Shown: positions 34,672 through 48,805 of the stretch, piece after piece
Layout of the letters: each line of letters begins with the position of its first letter
How positions within the stretch are numbered: position 1 is the first letter of the stretch
Origin: Gamsiella multidivaricata
Lineage: Eukaryota > Mortierellomycota > Mortierellomycetes > Mortierellales > Mortierellaceae
Direction of reading: 5' to 3'
NCBI RefSeq assembly: GCF_025024155.1
Contig: NW_026251711.1
Coordinates: 434,001-498,000 of the forward strand
Length of the DNA stretch: 64,000 nucleotides
Notes under the pieces: generated by a model
Databases searched by the model: none
The model's input: only the letters and a program-made list of their open reading frames with translations
Told to the model about the DNA's origin: nothing
Translations under genes and position numbers: made by a program

Positions 34672-37600
34672 ATGTCAAAATACCCAGGTACGCATACCTT
34701 ACCTGTAGCTCATCATCCTCTTCTTCGACCCATGCACCGATACCATGTCACCTGCTCGTTATGCACCAACCGCCACAAGACTAGATGGCTCTGAAACGCG
34801 ACTTCGAACTAAAAAGCATCGAATTACTAACGTGTCCTGTGTCTGTGTCTGTGTCTATGTCTATTAGGCCACCATGCTACCAGTCATCCTCGGGGTGCCT
34901 TTCCACCATATCCGACAGGATCAGGAGGCGTTCCCGTCGGACCAGGAGGCATGCCCATGAACAATGTTCCCGGGCAAGGTCCTCCGGTGCCGGGTCGCAT
35001 GGGATTTCCAACAGGACGCAATATCGTGCCTCCAGGTCTCAACTACCATGGTGGCGTCAATTCCGGACCAAGTGGACCAGGAGGTTACGGCGGCGGATTT
35101 TCGAGTGCCTCGGGAATGCCCTATGGAAGCAACAACAATAATAATAATAACAATCAGATGCCATACGGACACGCATCCCAACACACGACGCCGACTCATT
35201 CGCCGTATGCCTCCTCGCCCTCATCATCGGCATATCCAAGCTCGAGCAAAAGTCACTCCCCTTCACCATTGCGGCGGTACGTCCTGCAACCACCACTAAA
35301 ACAAAAGAAACTGCACAGGACCAGCGATCTGGGTAAGCAATTTTGGAGTGGCAAGATTTACGACTGGACGTCTGTGATTAAACGAAGAGATCTTCCAACA
35401 GAATAATGTCGAGCGGCAATTGTGCAGATATATTTGGAGGATGACCAAAAACAAAGCTGTGTAAGAGAACCGGTGCCTAATATCTATACATGGATTTATG
35501 CGCGATCTTAAGGTTACCCTGGTGTGTTTCCACAGAAGCCAGGACAGGAAGAGGATCAAATGACATCCAATAATGTCAAAACGGGATACATGGACAAGGG
35601 CATTATTCAGGTACTTATTCTGTGATCACTTGGATAGTGAGGACTACAGAAAGGAAAAGAACACTGTTCCTCATAACTATTATTATTTTTGGAATACAAC
35701 AACAGAATGAGACGGTCTCTGCCCAGGGAATCTTGGCCGATGGACTTCAGGATCCCAAAAAGCTCCACGATCTCGGAGCGTTCATGGTGGAGGTGTTGAA
35801 AAAGAGACAAGAATCCAGCAAAATCACAGGGTAAGTCGACGCGTATTCAAAATTCACGCGGATTGCAGTGTTAGTGGACAAAAACAATACTCACTAGGAA
35901 CCCCTACATATACTCCATCGCTGTAGGCCGAGTACATTCAGGCCACCCAGTCGCGCCACACTCAACGATCAAAAGAAGGAACAATGGATGGCGGATCTTT
36001 CAGGAACAGTATCACTGCGTCGACTTTCCAGAAGTGTGCCTCATGGATTCAAATCAGAGAAACTGCTGGAGACCCTGGCTCAGCGACAGGTGCCAATGAT
36101 GCGTGCAACATGGTACATCAAGATCGTGGCGTTGAGTGAGATGCAGGCCCAGCGGAGTCGACCCTCGTCAACTCAGAACCAGTATTCAACCGACTGGACT
36201 TTGACCGTCAATATGTTCCTGAAGAAGCAGCTTCTGGAGATCAATCCACACTCAGTCGTCAAACCTGCTGCATCTGCACTGAACCCCGCTAGTGGCGCCC
36301 AGAACGTGAAACCATGGTCAAGCGAGGAGGCCAAGGAAAAATGGGAAGCCAAGTGGCGCTACTCAGTGATGTTGACGAAATGGCAGTACAACGAGGGGCT
36401 ATTGGATCATCGGCATTTCCTGAGAGCCACAGTGGAGCAATTATCATCGCTTGGGTTCGAACAAGTCGCCCTACTGCTGAGCCTGATATCCATGTTTTTA
36501 TCCGAGTACGCAAGATCAAGGCTTTTAATGAGGTTGTTAATCGAGGGGCTCTTAAGCACCCTTCAGTCCGTAAGTGAAGCGCTCAGTCATAGTCAGGAGT
36601 GTAAGCCTTTATACAAACCCATGGGTGCTTCACTGACACTGACCTTTTTATTATACCTATAGGTGCAAAGGCATCCCTCGTACAACCAACCTGTGTTTCG
36701 ATATGCATACCTTGAGCTGGAACTCAAAAGGATGCTCCAGGTACAATTTCTGGTCGTCGTTTGCAACAAGCACAAAGAACCATTCAACGCAATTCTATTC
36801 AAAACTAACGTTCTTGCTATCAGTCCATATTTTTATCGACGCCAGATATGTTTGTAATACCCAAGGCATGGGCGACTCATTCGACTTTGCTGCAACAGGT
36901 GCTTCTCCATGACATTCAATCGGTCTCACACAAGCCGACAGTATTCCCGAACGTTGAGTCAGTTCTTGAGGCAAACTACAAAATGATTCGTGCCAGGGTG
37001 CAAGTCTTTACAGATTTGAATTCAAGTGGAGCAGACAATGCAAGCAAGACTGGACGGTTAGGATCCAACGTCGATGTAAGGGACAGAATATAACGGGCAA
37101 CCTATATCAATGGATCTTGAGACCAGATATCTGACGAAACTCCATTCTCATGACAGATTCTTGACAAGGTGGATCATACATCGGATATGGAGCAAGTAGC
37201 GCACGAGTACTTTGCAGAAGGCACCGAGAGTTACTCGTGTTCATCAATACCGCCCTCGCCCTCAAAATCTGTTTTTTCACCAACATCGGCGTATTTCGTA
37301 CGACCAGAAGCGCCCTCCCCCTCGTCCTCTCAGCGATTAGAAGGGGCCTGGAGGTCCAGGGTGAATACACTTTGTGAATGGGCCATTACCAACTCTCGCT
37401 ATGGACATCACAGGATCTACCTTGCCGGAACGCTGCTCGGTATCTGGCGTGAGAGCCCTGTTCTTTCACCTCGAGTTCCTCTTCACGAGAGAACGTCGAG
37501 ACTACAGGGAGCATTACTTGAATTTTTAGACTCATTCAATGGAACACACCTTCAACCAACTCATCATCTGGACCTAAACCATGGCCACCACCAACAACAC

Positions 37601-40600
37601 AGCACCCATGGAAGCGAAGATACTTTGGAAGCTATTGCTCGACTCTTTGGCAACCTTATCCACGACCGCCTGTTCTCGTATCAGCAATACCTGCAGCGAC
37701 TCATTGCAAGAGGTGATCTACAACCGAGCAAGCGTGGTCAGGAGTCGACGTTGAGGCATTTAAAGTATTTGCAATCTTTTCCGCTCCACAAGGACGCACA
37801 GGCGCATCACTTGAACCAGCGTCGAGTTGTGCTCTATGGAGTCAATGGCGAGGACGAGTATGATCGTGAATGCTTCGAAACTATTACAGCGCAGATCAAA
37901 TCAAAGCTGCCACACATGTTTTCCTCAGAAGGTAATCAGCGGTCGAGAATTCAGCTTTTGTATCCAATAAGTGGGTCTACTCTGACATCCTGAAAACATC
38001 TAATCCGCTTATTAGCTGCCAATATCACTGTTCCGATTAAGGACTCGCCACAGGACGGCCAAGAATTGGCGATACCCTTGTCTGTTCAGTATATGGAGCT
38101 TATTCTGTCGGCTAGCAGATTCTGTCAGCTCCGCGTAACATCTCAGTGGCTGCTCAACGCTGTCAAATCGTATGTGGTCAAGCATATTCAGATTGGAGAG
38201 GACAACTGGAGAGTCATGACCTCGCCAGGATCGTCACTTCTGAATGTGAGGCAGTTTGCGACAGTTGTGAATGTTATGGAAGTGGCAAGCGATTTCCATT
38301 CTTTATACGATGTAGGTACCCAGGCTCCCAGCTGAGTCTTTGATCTGGATGTTGTTATTCGATGATCTGCTTACTCAATATGTAATGTTTATCATCTTCC
38401 GAAATAGACGTGTATATGGCTGTTAGATCATACATCGGACAAGGCTCTGCTGACATATGTTGTGAACGTGGCAAAGAAGCATTGCATGGTGTGGACAGCC
38501 ATGGGCGTCCTCACAAAGTTCTCCCAGGCGATCCTTGCAAAGGTGTGGATAATGGATATCACAGGGGAGGGACGATTGGCCATTATGTTCTTCCGCGCAC
38601 GCAGTTTCTAATGAACTCATTGGCACTTGTCTTGATTCGAATAGCACTATTCCCTCCAGTCCAAGAATGTGATCTACAAATCACTGCCTCGATACTTGGC
38701 ATTGGAGGCGCATAACGTTCCAGAGGACATTCGTGCTCAGGTGAGAGGATGTGCTGTAGATACGAAATGCGACTCTATCAAAGTACCAATTCTAAGATCA
38801 CCAATACATTTTTCTTTGAATAGATGGAGGCTGATCTTGTCACCTCAAAGATATCAACCTCGACAGGCGCCACCATCCCCGCACAGCTTCAGGAGCTTCA
38901 GAGCTTGCCCAAGGACCCATCCCCAACAGCTGTCTCCAATATGGCGTCGTCTCTGCATTTCAAGTACGGTGGACTGGCACATTGGCCCTTACGTCTTTTT
39001 GACGGGTGTATTGATGCGCTTCGGAAACTGGACGCCGCAGTGAAGAGCAGTAGTGCAGGATTGGATAATGCGATGAACGGTACCGGTTTCTCATCTGCGA
39101 CTGCGACTCAGGAAATCGTTCGGATATCCAGACTGTATGCAGAACTCTTGGTTGAAATGGCGGAACGTGTCGGCAATGGCTGCATGAACGAGGTGGTCCT
39201 GTCTTGGTTACGCCTTCATGATGTCGATTGGATGATATCAGTCCTGGGAGCATCAACGCATGGAGACGAGGAAGCTGGAGATGAAAGCCAGCCCATTTGG
39301 TTCCTGTCATTCATGGTGCAGCTGGTGATCCAAGGCTTTTGTTCGATTGAGGTATTGGTTCAGGATATGTGTGGGGCGACACTGACCAAGTTAGCGAGTA
39401 CAATACAGCAGCCCTTATCGCATATGGATACCCATGGGGATCAGCTGGACGAGATGCAACAACAACACCAGCATCAGAATGTCCCTGACGAGTCCACGTT
39501 GCGTCTTTGCATGACCATCGTTGTCTTATTAAGGTTACTGCTTCTGGAGGACGCTTTTTCGGACCCAAGAGCGAGTCACGCCTATGGAGCAAGTCATCAT
39601 GGCCTTTCACTCGAGCATCATACCCACCGGCTCGGGATCCAACTGACGATCGCAGAGATCCATGCATTACAAACTCAGAGATACTCGCGACTTATGGCTA
39701 TGCAGCAGCAGTTGCGGAACGAGCAGAACTCGGAGTCGGAGGGTATTTCTTCGTTCACCTCGTCTTTGATGGAGCAGCAGATGATGCTGGTGCAGTTCCA
39801 GATATGCAGAGACTTGGTCTGGGTCGAGTCGTGCCTGCCCCTGAACCACAAGGTGCTGCATGAGATCCATGAATACCGCAAAGATTGGGCCCTTTCTGCA
39901 GACTGGCTGCGCGAGAGGTGTCTGTCGAACGTTGACGGTGCCTATAAGATGTTTTTGCAGACCCGGCAAGACCAATCACAGGCAGGAGCAATTGGAAGCA
40001 GAATGCCAGGAGACAGCAAGAGCATCGGCACTAACACTCAGGACAACAAGAAGCATCTGGAAGTTGTCGACCGTAAGATGATGGAGACCTTCCAAATGTT
40101 GGTAGCGGAGAGCCATGACGGTCTGATGCTTCTGGATACCTATGGCGATGCAGCACTGACACCCAGCATGATCCAACAGAGAACATTCCGTTCTATATTC
40201 TCGCGAGTCGATCGCTGGATGTTTGATCGATGCAAGATCGAGTTTTGGTTGCTGCTGGATAATGTCATGATAGAGCGCGCAACCCGAGAAAAGCGCACTG
40301 TCGGGGACAGAAATTCCAAGGATGGCACTGCTCAGGGCTCGACTCCATCATCCGGCGCTGCATCAATAACCTCGGACGGACTAATGATGATGGAGGGCGT
40401 GACCATGACCTTGGGCACCGGAGCTTCTTCTCAGGTGACGAATTCGATGGGTCTATCAGACACAGGGGTCGATGGCGGTGGAAACGGAGCGGCGGGCGAC
40501 TCACTTCAGCAGCTGATCCACATCTTTTTCCAAGAATTTGTCCTCTCGGAGACCGTGGACAAGGAGCTTCTGGGACGAATGCTTGTCGGTATGAGGAGCG

Positions 40601-43575
40601 ATGCCGTCGAGGAGGTAATAATACGTACTTTTGGCGACGTCAGTATTTTGATCCGCCCACGTTTTGCACCTTGCATTCGCGCTAACGTATTGTTTTTGTA
40701 CGAAATATAGTTTATTCGGTATGGATACGGCATCCTGGCTGGAAATCCCAACGTTTTCTTTCCCTACAACGTCATGATTCTGCAGCGACCCGTCAGCAGC
40801 GCAGACTATGTTCAGATCGCGAGCAACTTCCATTATGTGATGGAGATCCTGATGAAGGAAGGTCAACCACCACTGTCGTTGGTCACAGAGGAACTATTGT
40901 CAAGTCAGACATCTGCCGCAAGTGCAACGCCATTAGCCTCGACACCCAGTAGCTCACAGCCAACAAATACCAACAACAACATGACAGCGTCAGTATTGCA
41001 GGGTTTGGATGCTATCCAACTTGAAAATAGGATTGAATTTGCGAAGAGCCTTCTGTGGCAACTCAAAAAATTCGAGGATAGGATCCGATACTTTGACGTG
41101 ATGCATGCCATCGGGTGCTCGTATGAGGAAGCGTCCAAGGTCGTGCAGGACAGCGAATCGGGAGGGAGAGACATGGAGGATTTATTGCTCAATGCGTCAC
41201 TGCAGCGCCATCACTTTACCCAAAGCCATCCGCACCTGATGAACGAGAGCACGGCCCCATATCAACAACAGCAATTCCAGTCCTCTGGGGACCCGCCAAT
41301 CCAGTTGGTCGATCTTCGGACATCGCTCTGCCTGAGACTTCGACTTCTGGTCCCGCTGCTGCCTGTGATCCTGCAGCATCCATCCTCAACAGCATGTGAT
41401 CTGACGACCTATGTTATTCGCCTGACCAACCTCCTTGTCTCTTCAATCATTCACGGTCAGGGCTCAGAGGAACGACTGTTTGAATTCTGTCTGGACATGG
41501 TTTCGTGTTTGATGGACGAAGTCCTTCTGCTTAGTGGTGGTTTGAGTGGAGGAGGGGCAGATTCCAAGGCGATGAGAAACGATATCTTAAACCAGTTGCG
41601 AACAGGATTACCCCAGATGACCAGCTCGATTCCTACTGTTTTCGCGAGTAGGATTTTCAGAATCTTGCCTTTTCAGCAACACAACGTTTACTTCACAGGC
41701 CTCCGTACATCTGGAGATCCAGGAACGAAGGGAGCCAAGGAAATCCAGCCAAGGCCATGGGATTGGCTCGAGGACTGCGTCGGAGATGTGGATCAGAACC
41801 CCCATCAGCAGCTGCACCAACACCAGCAGCCTTCCCAAAGCCCTGCTCTTGGTTTGGGACTCTCGGATTCCGGATTATCCACCTCCACCGGACTTGTCAA
41901 TGGAGACAGCAGTGGCACGGCAGGCTCTTCGTCTTCACTTTCTGGACCGTCTTTATCGACCTCCTCTTCATCCGCCAACGACAATGCGAACGACACTTCA
42001 ATTTCTCTCACCCTCTTCGGCGCAAAACAGATCCGGAGGCCTACAGACAGGACAACGTACGAGACGCAGTTCAAGTTGGGTCATGGTGGCGGCGATGACG
42101 AACAAGAGTTGATCTTAGTTGAGGAGCAGCGGAGACCGTGCGAATACGATCACTCACACCAGCAGCAACTGTTGATGCTACACCACCAGCAGAAGCAGGA
42201 GCAACTAATGATGCAACAGCTGCAGCTGCATCAACAGCAGCAACAGAAACAGCAGGCTGAGGTCCTGATGGGAACAGATACTGGTCTAAGCACTGCAATG
42301 TCATCAGGCGGTAGTGCTGGTAATATGATGGACATGGACTTGTTCGGACCCGACTCATCGGAGAGGATAGCGCAATCTAGATCGGTGTCGTCTTTGTCAC
42401 GACAGCAGGAGCCAGATCCGGAGCTGGAAGAAGGACAGATCTTGAACGACGAGGATTTGGATGTGAACTCGATGGCATGGGATAGCAGCTTGAATAGCGG
42501 GAGCAACAACATTCCGATTCAGCCGATTCAGCAGACGGCAGATACAGTAGCTACGGCAATCGTCATAGAGGATGGTGAAGTTGTTGAAAAGAAGGAGGAA
42601 AATCAATCAAGCGACGCAGGTGATTTACTAAAGGCGGGTATCGCTTCAGTTGCTGCAGTTACGCCTTTGGCTGTTCCTGCCACATCTACCCCAGCTGCAC
42701 CAGTGACAACTGCAGCTGTAACGGCGTCTAGTAAGAAGAAGACTGCTGCAACGACGGCGACCAAGCCTGCTAAAGGAGTGGTGGCAACCACTAAGACATC
42801 CCGTGGAGGCAAGACCAACCGTGCAGGAAAGGGCATCAAAGCTACACAAGCTACTGCGGAGGCCACTGCCAGTACGACAATGACGACGACCCCAGCCTCT
42901 TCCGTCTCCTCTGCTATGTCAGCGACAACTGCAGCAGACATGGTTGCTCCTTTGATTCAGCCCATGGCGACCTCTGCATCGTTGCCTCAAGTATCTCAGC
43001 AGTCTCAACAAATAACTGGACTACCGTTTCAGACGCAGCAACAATCACAGCAGTTTCACCCATTCCCACCACAGGGCCTCCAGAACCAGATGCGGACAGT
43101 GGGAGGTATGCAGCAACCCATACCGATGTCAATTGCGTTCCCTCCGCAAGGACAGCCTGGTGGCCCCGGCGTGCTGACGAGCCATCAGCTCATGAACATT
43201 ATGCGCCAAAACCAGAACGCTGCGATGGCAGCCGCTGCAGCAGCTGCTGCAAATAACCCAAACGGTGGCCCTGGGATGGGGAACATGACATCGACGACGA
43301 CTATTGGAGGCATACACGTCCCGTTCTTGAATGGCCAGCAGCACCAGCAACAGCAAACGGCGCAACAGGCTCAGCAGAATCAGCAGAACCAGTTCATGGA
43401 TCCGTCAGCGTTCTTGAACAATGGCAACAATGGAGGACTTGGATTTGGACCCGGAAATCCGATGAATATTCATTTAGGCCACTTGAACAATAACAACAAT
43501 AACAGCGGTGGAGGAGGTAATGGAGGCAACAATGGGAATAATGGCAATACTGGTAGTAATGGCGCCGGGTGGTAG
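34672..43575 (+). CDS. MED12: Mediator complex subunit 12 (Srb8)
   Basis: Thirteen exons: 34672-34687, 34868-35332, 35513-35610, 35706-35830, 35927-36569, 36663-36740, 36824-37075, 37157-37970, 38016-38311, 38408-38542, 38645-38740, 38824-40614 and 40711-43575, about 2,557 residues. The Med12 domain is at about 161-200 (GYPGVFPQKPGQEEDQ, NNVKTGY). The LCEWAV domain begins near 630 (LCEWAITNSRYGHHR, YLAGTLLGIWRE). MED12 belongs to the Mediator kinase module with MED13, cyclin C and CDK8 and tunes RNA polymerase II transcription in the nucleus. The tail is Gln-, Ser- and Asn-rich with a basic Ala/Thr/Lys stretch. Two junctions are less certain: the exon 8 donor (37932 is an in-phase alternative) and exon 10 to 11, where donor GTGTGG and acceptor 38644 were chosen because they keep phase. 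The first exon is only 16 nt. Confidence 0.9.
34838..34862 (+). repeat. TGTGTC-type repeat beside a 3' splice site
   Basis: Short hexamer array (GTGTCT units) in MED12 intron 1, ending a few bases before the CTATTAG acceptor at 34867. Confidence 0.6.
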
Positions 43576-45233
43576 GGACAAGCAAGCAAGGAAATTGAAA
43601 GACTCTGGATCTTTTTTTTTTTTTTCTTTTTGAAGATTTTGCCTGTACATTTACAAATAGACGAGGAGGGAGAGTAGTGTCTATCGAGGTGTATATAGTA
43701 GCTTTTACCTGTAAATCATAAAAACAAATTCTTGGGTTTTTGACATGGACTTTGAGTCAAGATCGCAGATGGCAGTGTATCTCTTTTGATAACGAGAAGC
43801 TCTTTTTTGCCGACTGAATCGACTGGAGCTCTTTATAGCGCCAACATTCCTCCTATCCCTTCTTCCGTTTGGAATTTCATCAATTTATGGACGCGCTAGA
43901 CCCAAGCAATTTCTGCTCTGATTCTTGCGCCAATGTTTGGAGCGAGTGAATTGCTGCAGAGATGTTCAACAAGGAAAGGTTTTCGGAGGAGAGGAAGGAG
44001 GGCATACAAAGGTTAAACGCGTCGCCTTTGGCCTAACAAAGGATGTCTATCCATCTCTTTGTTGCCTGGTCCATCTTGTGCAGAAAGCAGTGTGTGTCTC
44101 CTCCTCGTTTTTTAGTTTTTCACAGGATTCGCGTCTCCATGTCGGCCCCCTTAGAAATCATGCTGATTATTCTTCAGAGGTAAGGCTACCATTTACAATT
44201 CCGGGTCTCCCCCAGAGGGATACAGGAAAAAAAATAAAAATAAAAATAAAAAAGGCAGGAGATGGATGGCCTTGGATAATCATATATAAAGAAGGCCACA
44301 TTTCCAGACTGCCCGGCACCCAAAACTCAACCGATCCCTCTCCCTTCCGCCTCAAGACCTCTAGACTCGTTAAAAAAAACAACGCGTAACAAGAACCGCC
44401 CAACAGTAAGGACAACCTTAATGAGATGCAAAAAAAGAAAGAAAAAAAAAATTTCATGTTCTTACACTAACTAACACCATCCCTTCAAAGGTCCACCACA
44501 CACACCTACCTGTCCACTCGCTTATCGAACACAAACGGTCCCATTCTACCGCCAGTGCCTCCCTGGTCCTGGTCCTGGTCCTGGTCCTTGCCACCATGCT
44601 GCTCACCGTCTCGGTCGCCAGCCCTATCCCTCGCTCTAACAGTCTTGTTGAGGTTAATAACAACGATATCTGTCTAAGTGTTATCGGTGTAAGCTTATGC
44701 GATAATAATCAGAACACAGAGCCTACTCGGCACTAGCAACGCTGTAGAAAAAAAGAAAAAAAGAAAAAAAAAGAGGTGGGCCAAAGGCAGCACCAGCGTC
44801 GACACAGCACGAGCCACGGGGAAAATGAGAGAGAGCCTCTGTGGAGCAAAACCAGTCTCAAAGGAATAAAAATATTGCATTTAAACCCTATGCAGAAAAA
44901 AAGGAATTACATGTATACACCCAAAGGAGGAGGGATGCGCCAAGGCAGTATTGACGAGGATCTGGCTCGAGGGGAGTAGCCAGACAAAAGTTCAATCTCT
45001 GCCTATCAAAACGCACACCCTTATTGCATCCATTACTCCTGTAGAGCTGGTCTGCACACAGACGACCAGCATTTTATCTTGACCTTGAACGTGAAGGAAG
45101 CGTTGCAATTCCAATTCGGCTACAAGATGGCAAAACAGAGGTTTATGTTACAATGCCTGGGTGCAGATCTTTATTTAATTTCGGTTGGTTGGCTGAGGAT
45201 AAATGTGCTTGTGTTCTCTCCCTCCGTCCGGAC
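43576..45233. other. Intergenic region between convergent MED12 and ARG1
   Basis: Contains the 3' flanks of both genes, T and A runs near 43612-43625 and short frames without protein character. No gene is supported. Confidence 0.5.
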
Positions 45234-46994
45234 TTAGACGAGCTTCTGGTTGAGACCCCACTTCTTGAGACGGATGGACTGGATCTTGATGAATCCCTCA
45301 GAATCAACAGGGGAGAAACCACCCTGGACATCCATGGAGGACTCCTCCATATCATACAGGTTGTTGGACTTTGACGAACGTCCCTCGACAATGACGTTAC
45401 CCTTGTACAACTTCAGACGAACCTCACCGTTGACGGTCTTCTGGGAGGCAGCGATGGCCGACAACAAGAACTCGGCTTCGGGGGAGAAGTACTGTCCGTT
45501 ATACAAGATGTTTGAGTACTGAGGAGTGACGAACTGATCCCTCAGGTTACGGACCTGGCGATCGAGGGTCAAACCCTCAAGATCCATGTGGGCGACACGC
45601 AAGATCGTGCCAGCTGGGGTCTCGTAGCATCCACGGGACTTGATACCGATGAATCGGTTCTCGACAATGTCCAGACGTCCGATTCCGTTCTGACGGGCCA
45701 ACTGGTTCAAGTAAAGGAAGATCTCGAGTCCACCCTCGACGGTCTTGTTGTCCTTCGAGTTGTTGATTACCTTCACGGGCTTACCCTGGACGAATTCGAT
45801 GGTGATGCGCTCGGGGGTGTTGGGGGCATCCTCGGGATCGACAGTGAGCTTCCACATGTCCTTGGGTGGGGTCACATTGGGATCCTCGAGAATTCCGGCC
45901 TCGTATGAGATGTGGAAGAGGTTCTCATCCGTCGACCAGGGCTTGGCCGCCGTCTGGACCACGGGGATGTTCTTCTCAGTGGCGAAGGCGAGCAGGTCCT
46001 TGCGGCCCTGGAAGCGCTCGTAGAATTCTGTGGACGTAGCATGATTGCAGAGGGTGGAGATTAGGATCCTGGTTCTGCTGATGATCTCGGACAGTCACGG
46101 CCTTGACTTTGGGGAAAGCGATAGATATTGGTTCAAGCTTCGATCTGGAAACAAAATAACAGAGAGGAAGACTTACCAGGGATGCGCCAGGGGGCGATGA
46201 CCTTGATATCGGGCTTGAGGGCATAGTACGCCAACTCGAAGCGGACCTGATCGTTACCCTTGCCAGTGCATCCGTGAGAGACATATTGGCAGTTCTCGCG
46301 GGCAGCAATCTCCATCTAGCACAAGAAACAAAGAACCAAAAAAACAAATAAATAAATAAATAAAGTTTTTCAGTCGCGAAAATTATGATTATCGTTTTCA
46401 GGATGACTCCCTCTTCGTCCTCTGACCAGATCAAAAGAAACAGAAAACAAGAAAAAGAAGGCTGATCTGATCTGGTCCGTCCTTTGTCGCGCGTCCGTTT
46501 CTGCCCATGGTTGAATCAACTATATTACCTGGCGACGAGCAATGACGGGGCGGGCGAGGGAAGTTCCAAGAAGGTAAACTCCCTCATAGATGGTGTTGGC
46601 CTGGACAGCGGGGTAGATCAACTCCTCGACGAATTCACGTTGAAGATCCTATTCATATCCCGATAAATAATTACACGATCTGTTAGTCAATTACCAGGCT
46701 ACGACGATTGCGGAGAAAAAGAAAAAAAAAACAGTCAAGCAGCAAAGCGGAGTCAAGCGAAGGCTTGACAGAGACGAGATGGGCTTTTACCTCGACAAAG
46801 ATCTTGGTGGCACCGCATCCCTTGGCCTTGACGACGGCGGCATCAAAGTCCTCCTCCTGTCCGACGTTGGCCATGTAGCACATGACCTCGTAGCCCTGCT
46901 CGATCAGCCATGCGAGAATGCAGGATGTGTCCAGTCCGCCAGAGTAGGCGAGGAGCACGCGGCCCTTTGTGGATGAGGTAGCAGCAGAAGACAT
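45234..46994 (-). CDS. ARG1: Argininosuccinate synthase
   Basis: Four exons give 418 residues: 46994-46791, 46648-46529, 46315-46177 and 46027-45234, all in phase. The N-terminal ATP-pyrophosphatase loop is [15 protein letters not shown] (residues 16-30). [17 protein letters not shown] and [14 protein letters not shown] are further family blocks, as is the citrulline/aspartate-site region with [13 protein letters not shown]. The length matches the eukaryotic enzyme. It joins citrulline and aspartate with ATP to make argininosuccinate, the next-to-last step of arginine biosynthesis, in the cytosol. Its start faces a 5-kb gene-poor region. Confidence 0.97.
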
Positions 46995-47439
46995 GGTGGC
47001 GTGTGTGTGGTGCGTGGGTAGAAAGAGAAGGAGGGGTGCGAGAGGAGAGGCAGCAGAGACAACAAAGACGTGAAGAAAAGAAGAAGAAGAAGAAGAAGAG
47101 AAGAGAGGAGGAGAGATGGGCGGGTGTCGCTATTTATCTCAAAGGAAAAGAGGAAAAGAAGGAGGGAGGGAGGGAAGGGCGTGTGAGGAGGAGCGTGAGA
47201 GACGACGACACGGGACGAGGGGGCCAAAGGGCCGTTGCACTCGCAGGATAGGGTTCAGTGGATGCAAACCTTCCTATCCAAGACCAGTGCTGACCATCGA
47301 TGAGTCTTCGGGTCGTCCAGCCGCCAATTTCCAATTTTCAAACAGAACGTGGGAAAACCCCGTCACCTTATCTACCACCTACCGATGATTCAGCCTGCAT
47401 GCACAGGGTTTGTTTGTCCATGGAACTCCTTCATTCCCT

Positions 47440-47483
47440 CGCACGCCCCTCGCACGCCCCTCGCACGCCCCTCGCACGCCCCT
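47440..47483. repeat. 11-nt tandem repeat, four perfect copies
   Basis: Unit CGCACGCCCCT, four copies in tandem, about 450 bp upstream of the ARG1 start. Confidence 0.9.
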
Positions 47484-48310
47484 CTCACACCCGGGACATC
47501 GATCGTCTCAGACACGGCCAAGCGACCTTTGTACTGCTACAACTCATCCCTACTTCCTAAACACGTTCGTACTCGTGTTGCTGTGCTGCTGATACTATTA
47601 GCTACCACCTCTTTCACGCGCGCAAAGAGTACAGCTACATCGGCACTTCCTCTCAACTAAACCTCCGCCGGTCGCTTTTGATGTGGGAAGAGGGATCCTG
47701 TGCTTTAGGTCCTTAGCTTTGAATATCAGCTAGATAATATGCTGCTTTTGTGTCCCACAATACTACACCTCCGCGCGAACTGCACGGACTCGTAAGTAAC
47801 ACTAGACCTCTTTGGGGTTATAGCATTCCCCATAAAAAATAAAAATAAAAAAAATGGGCACAGCCATCTTTTGCAGGGTCCCCCTCTGTGTCCACGGAAA
47901 GTGTGTGGGAACCAAGAAGAGCAACTCATTCGCTGTACTTAAGATAAACGATGCTGCACAAGAGGGAGGGGCAAACCTCACTCAGTACTATCACTAAAAA
48001 GGATCGAGAGGGTGGATAGAAATGCAATCGAACTGCTGGGGTCTCAGAACAAAGGAACTAGCTGTTGAGCACGCACGACGTCTAGTGGTGGAAGAAAGGA
48101 GAGCATAAACCCCGTCCCTATTCTTGTTGGGCGATGCGTGTGAAAGCCAACTGAGGTAGGGTATATCAAACGGATGTCGCACAGTGTGGTAGGGTAATCG
48201 ATGCGTTCAACTCAGAATGGGCAAATGTTCATCAAAGAGTTTCTAGGGAGTAAAAAGGAACCAGGAGCAAATACTGCCCTGCCCCGGATTTTATTCATTC
48301 TCCCACCCAC

Positions 48311-48805
48311 GTGGGTCTGCATTCAGTAATGCTGCCTTTAACTGAAAGCTCAGAGCCAGTTTCACCACATTACACCGCCCGCATATTAAGCGACAGAGTG
48401 CTGAAAAATGTCGCGTTTACACGTATTCGACGCCTGTTTAAAATTCAAGATTATCTGGGCATCAATCGCAGCATTGGTTTCAATCAACGGCACCATACCC
48501 TACTTTAACCGTGGTTGTTCCAAGTAAGGCTTACCCTCTTTGCAGCTATATGTATCTCCGATCGCCGGCGAGGGCATCAACATTATATAGGTACGGCCTG
48601 TATTCAACATCAAGAAGAGGAAGAATTTCCTCCCAAGAACATCTCTGCAAACATTCTGGACTTTCTCCCAGGTGAACTTGGGACTTATGCATCTTCGAGT
48701 CCTGCAAGCGTGTGCAGAATATGCCAAATCAAAGGGTACCGTCGTTATCAACAATAATTTGAATAACTTTCACCCCAACTGGCTAGTCAGGATTCCCGGG
48801 ATTTG
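48311..48805 (+). pseudogene. Degenerate coding remnants, family unknown
   Basis: Plus-strand readings with protein character: LKNVAFTRIRRLFKIQDYLG near 48400-48460, VRPVFNIKKRKNFLPRTSLQ near 48590-48650 after an in-frame stop, and LGLMHLRVLQACAEYAKSKG then TVVINNNLNNFHPNWLVRIP ending at a stop near 48805. Stops separate the parts. I do not recognise a family. Confidence 0.35.

Noticed and set aside
38543..38625. Extension of MED12 exon 10 through VWIMDITGEGRLAIM to FFRARSF
   Set aside because: It ends at a stop, and no donor there matches the phase of the next exon; ending at 38542 does.
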